From contig VYZI01000109.1 of NCBI GenBank assembly GCA_013397695.1, forward strand, positions 1,944,391-2,008,390: a stretch of DNA of 64,000 nucleotides, read 5' to 3'. The notes below the pieces were generated by a model that saw nothing but the letters and a program-made list of their open reading frames with translations, searched no databases and was not told the DNA's origin. The position numbers were made by a program, and so were the translations under genes. Source of the stretch: Centropus unirufus. Lineage: Eukaryota > Chordata > Aves > Cuculiformes > Centropidae. Below are positions 35,568 to 48,452 of this stretch, piece after piece (within the stretch, counting starts at the first letter, position 1; each line of letters starts with the position of its first letter).

Positions 35568-37754
35568 TTATGAATGGGTCAATATAGTATATAAAATCTA
35601 CTCTAGCCTAACCTGGCTGGAAACAAATATTGAACTAATTATTGCTTTTTCATGTTTCCTGGTGAGTAAAATGTTAACTATAACCAACACAGGTGAATGA
35701 ATTAATATGGTAAGAACATTAAGCTTTACAAGGATATTTATTGACAGACAAATGTAGGAAACTGAATGGCAAATAAGAGCAGCTGGTGACACCTTTAGGG
35801 TCTGGGCTTACTGGGGAAGTGTGAATGTGTATCACCTGAATAAAATATCACAATGAAGAGAAAGGAAGTTCATTACTGTCAGAGGCAAACGTGTTAACCT
35901 TTCTTCAGCATTCCACTACTCAGCAAACTATATCTCTAGGGAGTCATTGCAAGGCTTCTGCAAACTGGGAACACCTTGATGGCTAAAGTAGCAAGAAAAC
36001 ATTCTTTTTATTAAAAAAATATGTCCTGTTAAAAGGAAGGCTGGAAGCATGAGAAACTATAAGTAAGGCAACTGTTTCTCTTGGTAAAAGAATATATTAA
36101 TTTTTACATTGATTAATAGTGTTTTGTCTTTAACTTTTATATTTTAGTGCAGAGGAAGAATACCGTTGAAAGATAATGTTTTTTTGTTTTAGAATTAAAG
36201 AAAGAGAAGGATGTGTTGGAAAATGTAATTTTTAAAACACTAGGCATGCATACAAAACCATATAAAGTCTGTTTGAGAAAAAAATTACTATGCATAAAAG
36301 TCTCAATATGAATATACATGGAGGTGATATGTACATGATGAAAGTGTTAATACTTCCATCTGAAGTTCCAAGAGGTGTCAATATGCTATCTAAAAGCAGT
36401 ATGTGCAATATTTTTTCCAATTTGGGGTTCACTAAATGTATGCTTTGAATATATTCTTACATTGTGCAAAACTGGCTAGTATAATCTAATTTCTCACATC
36501 TCCATGGATGTGTTTATTTACCTACACAGACACTCTTGCATACTTATACCTTACATATCCTAGAAAAAAAGTGCAAAATTTAACACCAAGAAAGGGAAAT
36601 ATGTAGCTTTTCCTTCCCTATTCTTTCTTGACTTGAAAGAAATTCTTTCTATAAACATAATTTTGAATGAAAAGGCCAATTATTGTAAAATATTTTAGAC
36701 ACGAAATTTTGAAAAACTCTTGCAGAAAGCAAAATATTCCTAATTTTCTGTAAATTAATTAAAGACAGAAACAGCAACAATTTCTTCTTTTATAAAAGCT
36801 GAGTTAAAATGTAACCTGACAGAGGCCCTTTGAATTCAAAGCCTGAATGCCAAAATCACTCCTGGGTTCTCAAAAGGCTGGGGAAACCCAGACAGCAAGT
36901 GCTGGCTCTCCTTCTTTAATTCTTGAGATTTCCAGCTGTTCAGCTCTTCTGGATCCATCTGTCCTTTTTGGCAAATTTTTGTCCAAGATGCCTCCTGGAT
37001 GATAGATTTGACATAGTCTCTTATGTATTTGCTCTAGACTCTCACTGAAATGATAATGCAATATCTCTATTTTAAAAATAATTTTGTGTTTGGAAATGTG
37101 TATCTGTATAAAGAAATACTCCAACTCAGTTTTTCTGTAAGCCCCGAAACCCATACTACTTCACACCAATTATGGGCTTTGCCAGTACTGAAGACACAGT
37201 GGAGCTCCTCTGCTGTTCTGATGCATCAATATGTAAGTACTCAATTGGCAGCTGGATTAGTGCACAGCATGCATTTTCTTTTTTGTGAGTATTTTTTTTT
37301 TAAATTCAAGGGTAAATGTCAAAACAATGCTGTAAAACCAATTAAGGAGAAAGAAAACAAGATTAGAGGTGCTACTTGAATTATTTATTGTTGTTCACTG
37401 TTGCCAAGTCTTTAAATAAGTACTTAATAGACCTTACTGTAAGTCTCTGAGCAACACAGTAATTTATTTAATGCACAGTTCAGCAGTTTCTTAACATTAA
37501 ACTGAAATAGTCCATATAGCGTATTGTGAGCCTTTCTGAAGTGTCCTAGATTTGGACTGTTCACCATTTGTGAAAGCCTTCACGCAGAGCTAGATTTAAT
37601 AGTTTCATTCAATAATCTGATATATTAAACAGCTATTGATTTCTGTGGAAGGGAATACCAAGATTTATTGACCAGAAAGATTAATTCTGACCAATTTAAA
37701 GCCAAGGTCAATACTTATCTTGGGGGGGAAATAAATCTTGATATTCAGAAAAAC

Positions 37755-37805
37755 AAGATATATATAAGATATATATATATATACACACAAGATATGTATA
37801 TATTG
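37755..37805. repeat. AT-rich microsatellite (TA)n with ACAC interruption
   Basis: AAGATATATATAAG, TATATATATATATA, CACACA and GATATGTATATA in succession. Simple sequence. Confidence 0.8.
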
Positions 37806-40800
37806 TTATTTGTAGTCACTGTGTTTTAACCAGAAATATCCAGAAATCACTCCTCCATGGATTTAATTTCAGGTATGTGACCTTTTTAATTGAAATTAAT
37901 ATGATAATGTAGGAAAAATCTTTATAGGACAGGGGAAAACCATCATTCCGAACTCAACTCCACCACCATTTCTAGGGAATACTCAGAACAGAGTTAGGAA
38001 GCATTTACTTTAAAGAATGAACAGATTGGTCAACATAGCCACAGATTTATTTATTTCGGGTCTGGTAAAACCAGGGACCTTGTAATGTACACACAGTTCA
38101 ACACCGTCCAGCAAAATCATGTGAATATTCACAAAGGCCTTAGCTCCATGGTGTCAACACATAGCACTGCCAGCTTGTCCCAGCTAAGCCAGGAACCATG
38201 CCCCAGTCTCTTGCAATATAATCTATTTCTTATCCAAAAGAACACACTGCCTTTTGTGAACATTTGCATTACATAGGACCTATGGTTAAGGCATGAAGCA
38301 GGAACCTGAACACGACTTAAACAAACTTAAATTATTTTTCTACATCACACAGAAGATAAATTCATCATAGCCTTACCCTCCATGCGGCCATGCAAATCAG
38401 CCTAATGAAATGGAAAACGAAAATCAGTAATATATATATCAGATGCTCAGATTGTACAACATCTTACCCTTCATATAGCTGATAGAAGAGGGGTTTATGA
38501 TGGTGAAGGGGAAGAAATTCTCACTTTGAGGGAAGATTACTTTTGATGCCATTATCTGACTACTTGAGCGGTAGGTGTCTTACTCTCTAAACACCTGGGC
38601 TAAATTCCAAATCTTTATCTGTACATGTGCTTGCTTGAAAAATAGTGTCAGACACTCATTAGCAGTTGCCTATAACCTTTGAAATTGACACCATTTACCT
38701 ACAGGAAATTGTCTTTCTCAAATAATGCTTCATACTAGCCATTCTGAGATAATTGTTGCAATTAAAAAAATACGTGGGGCATTCCTATGCACATTGGGAT
38801 GGAAACTTTATTCTGCTCTGAAAGAAGTCAATGGGAGTTCAAACTATTCAGCCACCTGCAGAACTGATGATAGAGAGCCAAAAATTTGTAATTCATGCTG
38901 GAAAAAGAAACTATTCTACATACATATACAGCATTGAAAAGAATGGGAGTTTCAGCTTTGCTCCTTCCCCTCCTCCATCCCAGCTCCCTCTCTCCTGCGT
39001 TCCAAAAAAAACCAAACCAACAAAGAAATGATGAATGTCTTAGAGTATTGCTGAGCTCTACATAAATAGGAATATGGTTGCTGTAGGGAAACAGTGAGAT
39101 TCAACTATTCCCATTAAAATGCTAATTGCCACCCTTTTATAGATCAGTTGGAGAGGATTTGGGTAACAAAAATAGCACCCAGAGATCATCACAGAAAGAA
39201 AAATATCAAAGAAGAAAACTTGACATTAAAAAAACCTTGCTTCTATATTTAGAAGCCCACTAAAGTGAAGCTAACCGTTTATTCTCCCTGGAGCTGATCT
39301 ATATATTAAACTGATATTGAGCAGTCATGAATTGCTATGCTTCCAAGCACAGTTCATAGTTTGGATAACTTTACTTTCATATATTTTGTGTCAGGTCTGA
39401 GCTATCACTGACATCTTAAGAGAAAGTCCTTCAGTCATTACTGTATAGTAATAAATAATGTGGGACAACAGCATTAAGCAGTATAATAATAAAATTACCT
39501 GTTATTAAAAACAGAGCATAATTTTTTAGAGGAAATATATTACTCATCTGTAAAATAATACGCTTGCCATTCACTCGAATGTTTCAACATTATGATTCAA
39601 TCTTCTAAAAAGCTGACATGGAAAATAATGGTGTAATAAACCAATTCATCATAATGTGTAAAAGAAACTACTGGAATAAATTGTAATAACCTTTCAAAAA
39701 CTAGCAGCTTTTAAAAGTATTAATTTCTACTCCAGATAATTGGAAAAGACACCTGGGTGGCCAGGCAATATTTTTGATGGGATTGCCCTGTCAGGGACTC
39801 AGATTGTCTTCAGAGTCAGAAGCAATCATTTAGCACTAAGTGACAGTGAATCTTGCAAATGGGTCTTCCTGGATGCTGTTTGCCATAAATTACCAAACTG
39901 AACTCTCCTTCAAGGTCAACCATAAAAGAAGGCAGATATCAAATGGCCTTCACAGAGACCCAATGTAGTCTACAGGCCTCAAGTAAGCAGGCACTGGTTA
40001 TCTTGGATCCTGTAAAATTGACTTAATAGACTGACAATATAAATTATCATCAAAGTTCTTGGGAAATAAATTGCTGAAGAACGTCACTGGGAGTTCTTGT
40101 TCACAAGAACCATTAAAAGTTCCTCTCTATTAAGGAGCAGTAAGTGCAAAGATACTAAATTTATAGCACTAGAACTGAAGATACCAATATGTTTCAAGGC
40201 ACACATGAAAAGCAACTTCCTAAAGACATTCTGTTAACTTATTTTACCTTTTGTCTTTGGCATTTTTTCTCCAAATGAATAACAAAGCGACTTGTGTTTA
40301 CATAAGCCTTGTTAGTTCCAGTGATTCTGCTTTGAAATCATAGTTCTGGATTAATGAAAGTTTAGTCCATGGTGTTAATAAAAGCAGAGAGCAGTGGCAT
40401 AAACTTGGGCAATAAAAGTGATTTTAGTACTTTTGTCTATGAGACACAAGAAAGTGTTATAAACAGTCTGAACCTTGCTGGAAATTCTTGATTGCCATCC
40501 CTCTGTTTCCAGTATTGGAAGCTGTGTTCAAAGGGTAACAAAGCGGCCTATTTTGTGGCATCTGCATTTAAATGCAGCTCCCTGACACTTCCTATTGGAA
40601 ACTCTGTGTACAAACTGACGGTGTGTTAAGAAGCGCTGTCCCAAAGGCTGCTCACTTGAGCTTCCATTGCCAGAAAGATCCTGCTCAGTATGGTGTGTGT
40701 TTGCAAAGAAAGGGAGAGCAGGAGATTGGTAGGAGGCTGAATGAGTGCCACAGTGGGGACAGCAACTGCTTCAGAGGCACTAGAGAATCCAGAGGACTGT

Positions 40801-43800
40801 GGTGTCAGAGAAAGTGCTGAGGATGCTTCAACCTTTGACATGTAGCTGTTCAAGTCATGTGTAGGGATGCCACAATCCCATTGTAAATCCTCCTGGCTCC
40901 TTCCCTCTCCACTGAAATGTATCCTTATACTAATGCATTTTTAAACAATTCTGTAGTGAAGTATTGGCATCCAGCATCCTATTGGAAATCTTTAAGGAGC
41001 TGCTGCAATGCACAGAGCAAAGACTCAGCTAATGCAAAGTGCTGACATATTTTTCAGAAGCCTCTCAAAATGACAAATTTCCCTTCGCATATGTTATACT
41101 GTTTAGCCTTAAAGCAGCAACAGATTTTATGTTAAAAATAAATCAAACTGGAGATTTGGGGATTTATAAAGTGAGCTCCAGTTTAAGTACAGCCCCTCAG
41201 CCAAACATCCCCAACAGCATCCCTGTCATGGCTATCTAGTACATTGTGTTGCATGAAAACAGGGCTTTTTTTTTTTTTAATAAAACTTTTGATAGTTTTA
41301 CAATAGTTCTGTAAAAGCCCATGAGAGGATAGAAACTTTGCTGGACAAAGAAAAGGCTTTTGAATTCCTGTAGTTACCCATATGAATAAAATGACTTACA
41401 AAGTTTCATACTGTGTATGTACCATTCTTTGCACTGCAGTGCTGCTTTCCTCCTTCCCTCCCTGTATGGTGAGCCAGTCCTTCTTGTGTTATGATAATAC
41501 TTTTTTGTGTGTGGCGACCTCTAGAACTGAATAGCTATTTCATATAATTGCAAAGCTACTCCACTCTTTCCCACTAGCTTCACCTCAATCCTGAGAAACG
41601 AAACAAAGAAAGATTCTCCTCACAGCCTCTCTTCACTGAGCTCAGATGTCTGAGGCACAGCTAAAACTAGGTCAAACAGCCTGTTTCCACATCACATACT
41701 GACCTCTTCACAATTTTGCTCTGTGATATTCCTAGTGGGTCTTAGCACAGACGTTTACAAGAAATGAGAGGAATAAAATCCTCTCCAACACTTTCTCTAA
41801 TTTCAAAATAAATTGGTGACATAGTTTGAAGTTCAGACTAAAGATGTGCTAATTATACAGGGAAAAATCTAATTAAGCAAATCACGAAACCCATAGCAAC
41901 TATTGTCACATTCTTGTATGACAGAAGCATCAATCTGGCAGTCACTGGAGCATACGCTCAATAACTGCCTGAACTCAGATCCTTTTTCATCAAGACCTGT
42001 AAAGTTAAAATGAGATACTAGCTATGACAACAGCTCAGCTTCACAGACCATATTGCATGAAGCAGCACTTCCTTCCATCCTCTTTTCTTTCATCTACAAA
42101 ATAAATACATATATAAGGAACCTTTCAAACAAAATATTTGTACTTTGAAAGTGTTGAAATGTTATTAAACTGACATTCCCTGCTAGTGAAAGGGGTTGAG
42201 GTTGCTATATAACATAATATATACCTTCTTTCTGCAGCACTGAATATATTCTACCGAAAAAACATGGAGTTTCTGGTTAGAAGGAAGTGGGAAATTAAGA
42301 GAGAGTGAGAAAGTGCCAGAAAGATAAAATCTCATGTCTGCAGGACAGACGAAATTGTGTCAGTGGCCAAAGATTACCACTTCTGCTGGAATTGTGCTCT
42401 TCCAGCACTTGTTACTTTGATTACAGGAAGAAGTTAAAATATTATGATCACTTTGAAGGTCCTTCCCTCTCCAAAAGTGTCCCTAAAAATAGGAAGAAAA
42501 ATCCTAGTCTTAGAGGTAAGGAAAGAGATACTATACTGTAAAGATGTAGGACCTGTCTCAGTAGGTTTGGTACATGGGTGGCCTCAACATTTTTACATTT
42601 AAATGTTTCATCCAAAGAATCTCTGGCATAATTGGCATTGCTGGTAAAAGAACATAGTAGGATTTTATGGAGAGTAAGTTGTTTGTTTGTTTTGCTTTTT
42701 CTTTTAGTAATAGTTGATATAGCTAGAAGGAATAGACCAGCTTTCAGAAATAAAAGAAAGTCTTAATACTTAAGGATATACTTAATGGTATGAAAAGAAT
42801 GGTACAGGGAAACACAGACTTTTGTAAAGAACAAAAAACTTCCTGCAAGGCTGTTGAACGTGTTGCTGATATCCATGAATTAGTGAGCTCAGGTGTAATA
42901 TATATCTCAAGAAGAGACTATCAATGAAGCAGTAAATCCTGTGTTTTACCAAAGAACTAATAAAAATCTCATCCTAGAACACTGCAACAACCAGAGGGGA
43001 AGAAGAGAGAATATGAAAGAAGGGTTGGATGAAGGGGCACACAAGGAGTTGGATCAGATATGAGAAATGCAAGTGAGGATTAGGCAGAACTTTGCAAATA
43101 AAGGCAAAGAAAGGACACACTGGCTAACCAAGATTTTTCAACACTGATATAATGGTAGTGAGAACCCTTTCTTACACAAGGAAGTGAACTGTATTAAGCT
43201 TTTTTTTTAATAGCATGCATAACACACATACTTTTGTTAGCAAAATTGCACCTATTTTTATTCTCCAAAAAACTCATCCACACTGTCTGTGAAGAAACTT
43301 AAGGGAGATACTCTGGTTACCCAGGTATGAGGCTTTACTTAAGGATAAAAAACACCATGGGACTATAAATCAATTTCTGAGCATGTCTAGCTCATAAATT
43401 CATTTAAGAGGTTATGTCAGAGATGGATTTCTGTATTCCATTTCCACTAAGACATAGTAAGCAAAATAGCACAATAAAAGGACACAAATATATATTTCAT
43501 AGATTAAGGCAGTTTTCTGGATAATGTATTATAGAAGATACTATCACAGACACTGCAAATTCAGTAGTACTTGCTGCACTTTAAATCCCTTATGTATTAC
43601 ACACTCAGCTAAAAAAAATAAATATTGAAACTTAAAAAGCCTTCAGTGCACTTATTTACAGATGGTCTTACAGAATAATGAAGCAGAGAATACAAAGCCA
43701 AGACTGTCCTGCTGTTCTACAGTTAAACAGATTTTACCCATGGGATACAGAAGCTTGCCTGTAAAGTATAGATTATAAAATTTGACCTGTAATTAAGTGC

Positions 43801-46800
43801 TGTCCATTTTTTGTTGTTGTCTTGAATAAGGTATCTGAGTGAGCTATCAGACAAAAAAAGAACACAAGGTATTTTTATATTGATAGTTACATTTAATACT
43901 TGACAAAAGAGGATATGGTCACCCATGTCATTACTTAATTCAGCCCAAGAAGCACTTTCAAAGAAAGTGAATAAAGCCAATGCTTGCAATCAAGTGACTG
44001 GAGAATTACACAGGAATGTGTTGCTAATTCATGTACCATGCTCCAAACAAATGAAAATGCATTAGCATACTGTGAGAAAAATTAGGAGTAGGACTTCCAC
44101 ATTGATTATTTTACATATAGGCATAAGACTCTTAGTGCATGAAAGGGAGAGTGTGATTCACAAATCACTGCTTCTTAGGGACATCAAGTCTTGAAAAACT
44201 CTTTTAAGGAGTACTTATGCCAGTGTATAAGATGAAGAGAAGACTGAGAAGCCTGTGCAGTCAATCAGAAAATAAAATATCTGCAGCAGTATCAGCAAAG
44301 TAACCAAGAATAGTTTTGCACTAGTAGAAACCTAAGATCATCAAGGATAAACCAGAAATGTTAAGCCAGTTGCAACACTGGACACAGGTTTTCTCTAGCA
44401 GAGATGACAGCATAATGCAGTCTTCTGAAGTATACACTCTTTATGATGAAAGCCCTAATCTGTTTTTTAACTGAGGAAATAGTCACCTAGGTGTAGAACT
44501 AGAAAAAAAACTGCTGGTCTGCCAAGAGAAATGCTTTGCTTGCCATGATGATTGAATGCCAGCTGTTTGTAAGGAAGAAACACATGTAGATGACCTAATT
44601 TTAAAGTTGAAAGTCATGGTACCATGATGACTAGAATTAGAAGTATTTCTGTCCTTTCCTGAACCATTGGATGAAAGGAAAAAAAATCACAACAAGCATG
44701 CAAGTTGTCCTTGTTGATCACAGCACCTCCTGGCTTGATCACTTTGTTAAATCTGTACTTCTATATAACAAAAAACTAGCATTGGTCTGTTTGTTTTTTA
44801 TATTACAGATTAAGAAACGCCTTTAGACTGCATGGGATTGTCTCTGGTTCTAGAAGTATGAAGCCCTCTTATAGTAATTTTTAAGGCAAATAATGAACCT
44901 GCTGGTGAATCTCTGCTGCTCAGTCTAGCTACTACCCAATACCTGACACAATACTTTCAGGAAGCATTTCCCTTAATGACCTACAGAACAACAGCACCTG
45001 TTATTTATGATCAAATCAACAAAAAAATGAACATTCGTAAAAGGTTTGCTATAAAACAATGATATCTGTAGCAAACTAGAAATAAAACAAACCTATGGCA
45101 TTCTTCCGTAAAGAAATAAAAGAATACTGACCCTTGTTGTATGGGCTTGTACCCAACATATCAATGGATGTCAGGAACATACAGTTGATCAATGGAACTC
45201 CATTACCTGACCAGCAGTAAAGACATGAATTATCACTTCAGCCATCAGCTGAGGAAGTTCCAGTCTAAGCAGGTGAGCCATTCCCACACCTATATAGGCA
45301 GGACCCCTCTGTAGATAAGAGTCTTTAATGAAGTTTTAAATCCTAATCTCTTGTAAAATAGGTGTTAAGTTTCTTCTCCAGTGTTTTCTGTTGTATCATA
45401 TCTCTCAGGACAATTTTTTTTCACAGAGACCTCTCCCAGGAGATTTTTTGTAATGCTATGTGCAACGTGTTCAATTCATTCAGATTTTAAGATATTTATT
45501 CTTGGTTTTTTCCCCAAGGTTGACTCCTATAGGAAGAAATGCTGCAGCCCAGACATCTTGTAAGACACTGTCAACCCGATCATAAGAAAAAATTCAGAAT
45601 TCTCTTGATCCTGAGGAATCAGGCTGGAGTCAATCAACACTTTTTTTTCAGACAACACCTGGAAAGTAAAACCTGCTTTCTCTAGCTAGTCTGCCAAAAT
45701 GTAAACAGGCTGCTAATATACAGACTTATTTCTGATGTTACCCATAATAGGCTAGGGACCATCTGAGTGGGAGAAGGCACCTGACCTGCCTTGAGGAGCA
45801 CTCAGTAAGGTGCTGAGAAGACAGGAGACAAGTGCTTTCAACACAGTAGAGGAGTACTCTGGTAGACATCTGCTACATCTTTTACCTATGTTGCACTGAC
45901 CCATATTTTGTCAAGAATCTGTATAGCGTAGCCTTAGACATAGGCAACTGAAGTGAATTGTGGGTTCATTAGATGACTGCCCTACCATTATTCTCTACAG
46001 CCTTCCTGTGATAAACTACTAAGCATGTGATCTACTCCTGGATATAATTTTGTTTAGTAGAGGGCTGACACAAAATGGACAAATGGTATTAAATGAAGAG
46101 ATAAAATTATATAGTTTAAACAATGAGAACAATCCTGGCTTGCTTTCATTTCTCTGCGAGGCCTGAAAGAAGGAACAACAAGCACAAGCATTTTCAGGTG
46201 TTGCATTTGAATGGAATAAAGCAGACATTGTATTTTATGGTGACAGGTAAGCCATTGTATCCTGAAAGGGACACAACAGGGAAGGGAATAATACTTACAA
46301 CCATAAAAATAGAAAGTAAATGATAATGGATTTTTAATTTAAACTTAAACCAGTTTCCTTAACTGATCTGAAATTCACACATGTAAAGTGTTTCTTAATT
46401 TTCCCCAAGGAATACCTATAAATGCTGTAAGTTAAAATCCTAATAAGCTGCAATGAAAAGAAATCAGGAAATTTATTTTATTTATTTTTCAATTTTGGAA
46501 GGAGGACCCTTCTGTCACGTGCTGTTTAAAACAGCATGGGTCCTTCCCATGTTATCTAAAAAACCCCAAAACCAAACCATAAAGTAATTGACATTGTCAC
46601 TGAGCTAAAGGCATTAGATCAATACTAGCTTGAGAGCTCCCATAATTCTTGCAGTTTTAAGGTTTAAATGACATCACTGAATATAAAGCATATCAAACAT
46701 AGATGATTTGAGTATTAATTCCTCATTATTGTTGAAAGGATGATTAAGTTTATTGAACTCTCACCTGAATTTCTTGGGGAAGGCATTGAAAACTTACATA

Positions 46801-47667
46801 AATTTTCTTGTAGTTTTAGATAAATTCCCACAAAAAGATAATAAGAGCCAACTCAATGTTCAGGCTTAGATGAAGTTTATTTATATAGTTATTCTTATAT
46901 AAGGATGCTTATTTTGTGATGTGAAATCATAAGGAATTTTCCATATTCTAATTTGAGCATTTGGTATCATTGATGCTAATAAAGTCTCTAGTTCACAGAA
47001 GATGGTATGGTCTTTAAACAAAACCAGCAAAATGTCTAATCAGCATGTGTGAAATGAAAATGGCAAAATAAATCTGGGTGCTGCCATATTTCCTTCTGAA
47101 CCTCGGCAGTGAATTAGAAATAATTCCAAATAAAGCATTATCTTTTACTAGAGGACACTTTTATGAAATTGTTCTAGTTTTTTAATTTAGTGTAGGAAAA
47201 GAATCATTATAACTAGGATACAAGTGACCTACAGATGATAAATCTCCTAGCTATTTCTTTGTGCTTGGCTCTTTGGGCTTTATATTTAATAAACACAGTA
47301 ATTTTAAATATGTTTACTTATATTTAATTTTGAAATAATTACTACAAAAATATGTAAGCCTTGATGTTGCTGCCACAAACATTTCACATTCATTATTTAT
47401 GAAACAGCACATAAAGCATATTAAAGCTTTGATCATGAGAAGGCCTAGATATAATCTGTCTGCTTTGTTGTTTTTGGCTGATGATTGTCTACAGTAATCT
47501 GTTTATATTTGACACTATCGGAGTTCTCTAAGATACTAATACAGAGCAATATTAGGGAACTACAATGACTGTGGGATGGAAATTTCCATTTGCTGAGGAA
47601 AATATTCATCAAATCTGTGATAGCAAAAAAAAGTGTAATTAGGTTGGTCTGTAAATCGGTTGTTCAA

Positions 47668-47695
47668 CATACAATGAGTTGCATACAATGAGCTG
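47668..47695. repeat. 14-base tandem duplication
   Basis: CATACAATGAGTTG followed by CATACAATGAGCTG, a single mismatch. Confidence 0.9.
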
Positions 47696-48356
47696 CATTT
47701 CTTCAAGTTACCCTTTGCCTAACTTTTTTTTTTTCTTTTTACAGATGTCTTTGTTATTTCAGTGATTCTGTAAGGTGCTTTGGAAATAAGGGCTATTCAT
47801 ACCCAACAATTAGATATTCTAATACCAAAAGTTCACTAATTCTTAATAACATCATTGCTATCAATTTTCATTGACAATAATAAGATCTAGATCAGTAATT
47901 TTTGGCTGTTACTTGACTATCTTTAAAATAGCATGAGGAAATGTGGACTGGTTTACTATTAATGTCTACACTTGGGAATATACCTATGGGGCAATGAGAG
48001 ACAGAAATGGAGAATATTCTGCTGAAGTTATTTGAAAAAAAGTAGTTCTCATCTGCCACAGTCCCAAGGTCATAGTAATGGCAGTGGCATAAGAAGTCAG
48101 GCAGAACAGAAATTTAGCAGGTCCCCCAAAAGGGAAGCAAAAAGTGTGCAAATGAGGTCAGCCACCGTACCCTTGGCACCAGAAGCTACTGGTCCTGCTA
48201 AAATCAGTTGCTCCAGGGCTAAATGACAGAGTTTGAAAGGCACAATTTATTTATTTTTTTAAAAGCAACATCAAAATCCAACAGAAATCCAACCTCATTT
48301 GCATTAAAAGGCCCAATAAATTCAGCTTTAATTTTATTTCTCTGCTTCATCTTTAG

Positions 48357-48452
48357 GTTATTGAAATGTGGTTAACAGCAGCAAGTGCTCACACTTCGCG
48401 AGGGAATTGTTTCTACTCATAATTATGCTGCTTCTATAGCTGAGCCTGGCAG
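48357..48452 (+). other. exon-like block of 96 bases with both splice consensus sites
   Basis: A long pyrimidine tract ending CATCTTTAG (AG at 48355-48356) precedes it, and GGCAG followed by GTAAGA marks a strong donor (GT at 48453-48454). The block is 96 bases but carries stops in all three forward frames (TAA near 48420 in phase 0), so it cannot be an ordinary internal coding exon. Neighbouring sequence is high-complexity and includes TTCGCGAGG, rare in this AT-rich context. A long non-coding RNA exon or a conserved non-coding element are the plausible readings; chance cannot be excluded. Confidence 0.3.

Larger units (their letters stand above)
34726..48356. other. long unique non-coding stretch
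   Basis: More than 13 kb without a recognised gene. A possible MIR-like relic (35481-35567), a 22-base palindrome (35394-35415), an AT microsatellite (37755-37805) and a 14-base duplication (47668-47695) are listed separately. Frames are at most 109 codons and carry no recognised domain. A hairpin GTTCTTG-TTCA-CAAGAAC lies at 40093-40110. Confidence 0.5.

Noticed and set aside
46161..46246. Exon-like block with CAG/GTAAGC donor
   Set aside because: Acceptor is weak (GCGAG), the frame closes at the second codon and the length is 86; less convincing than the two blocks reported.
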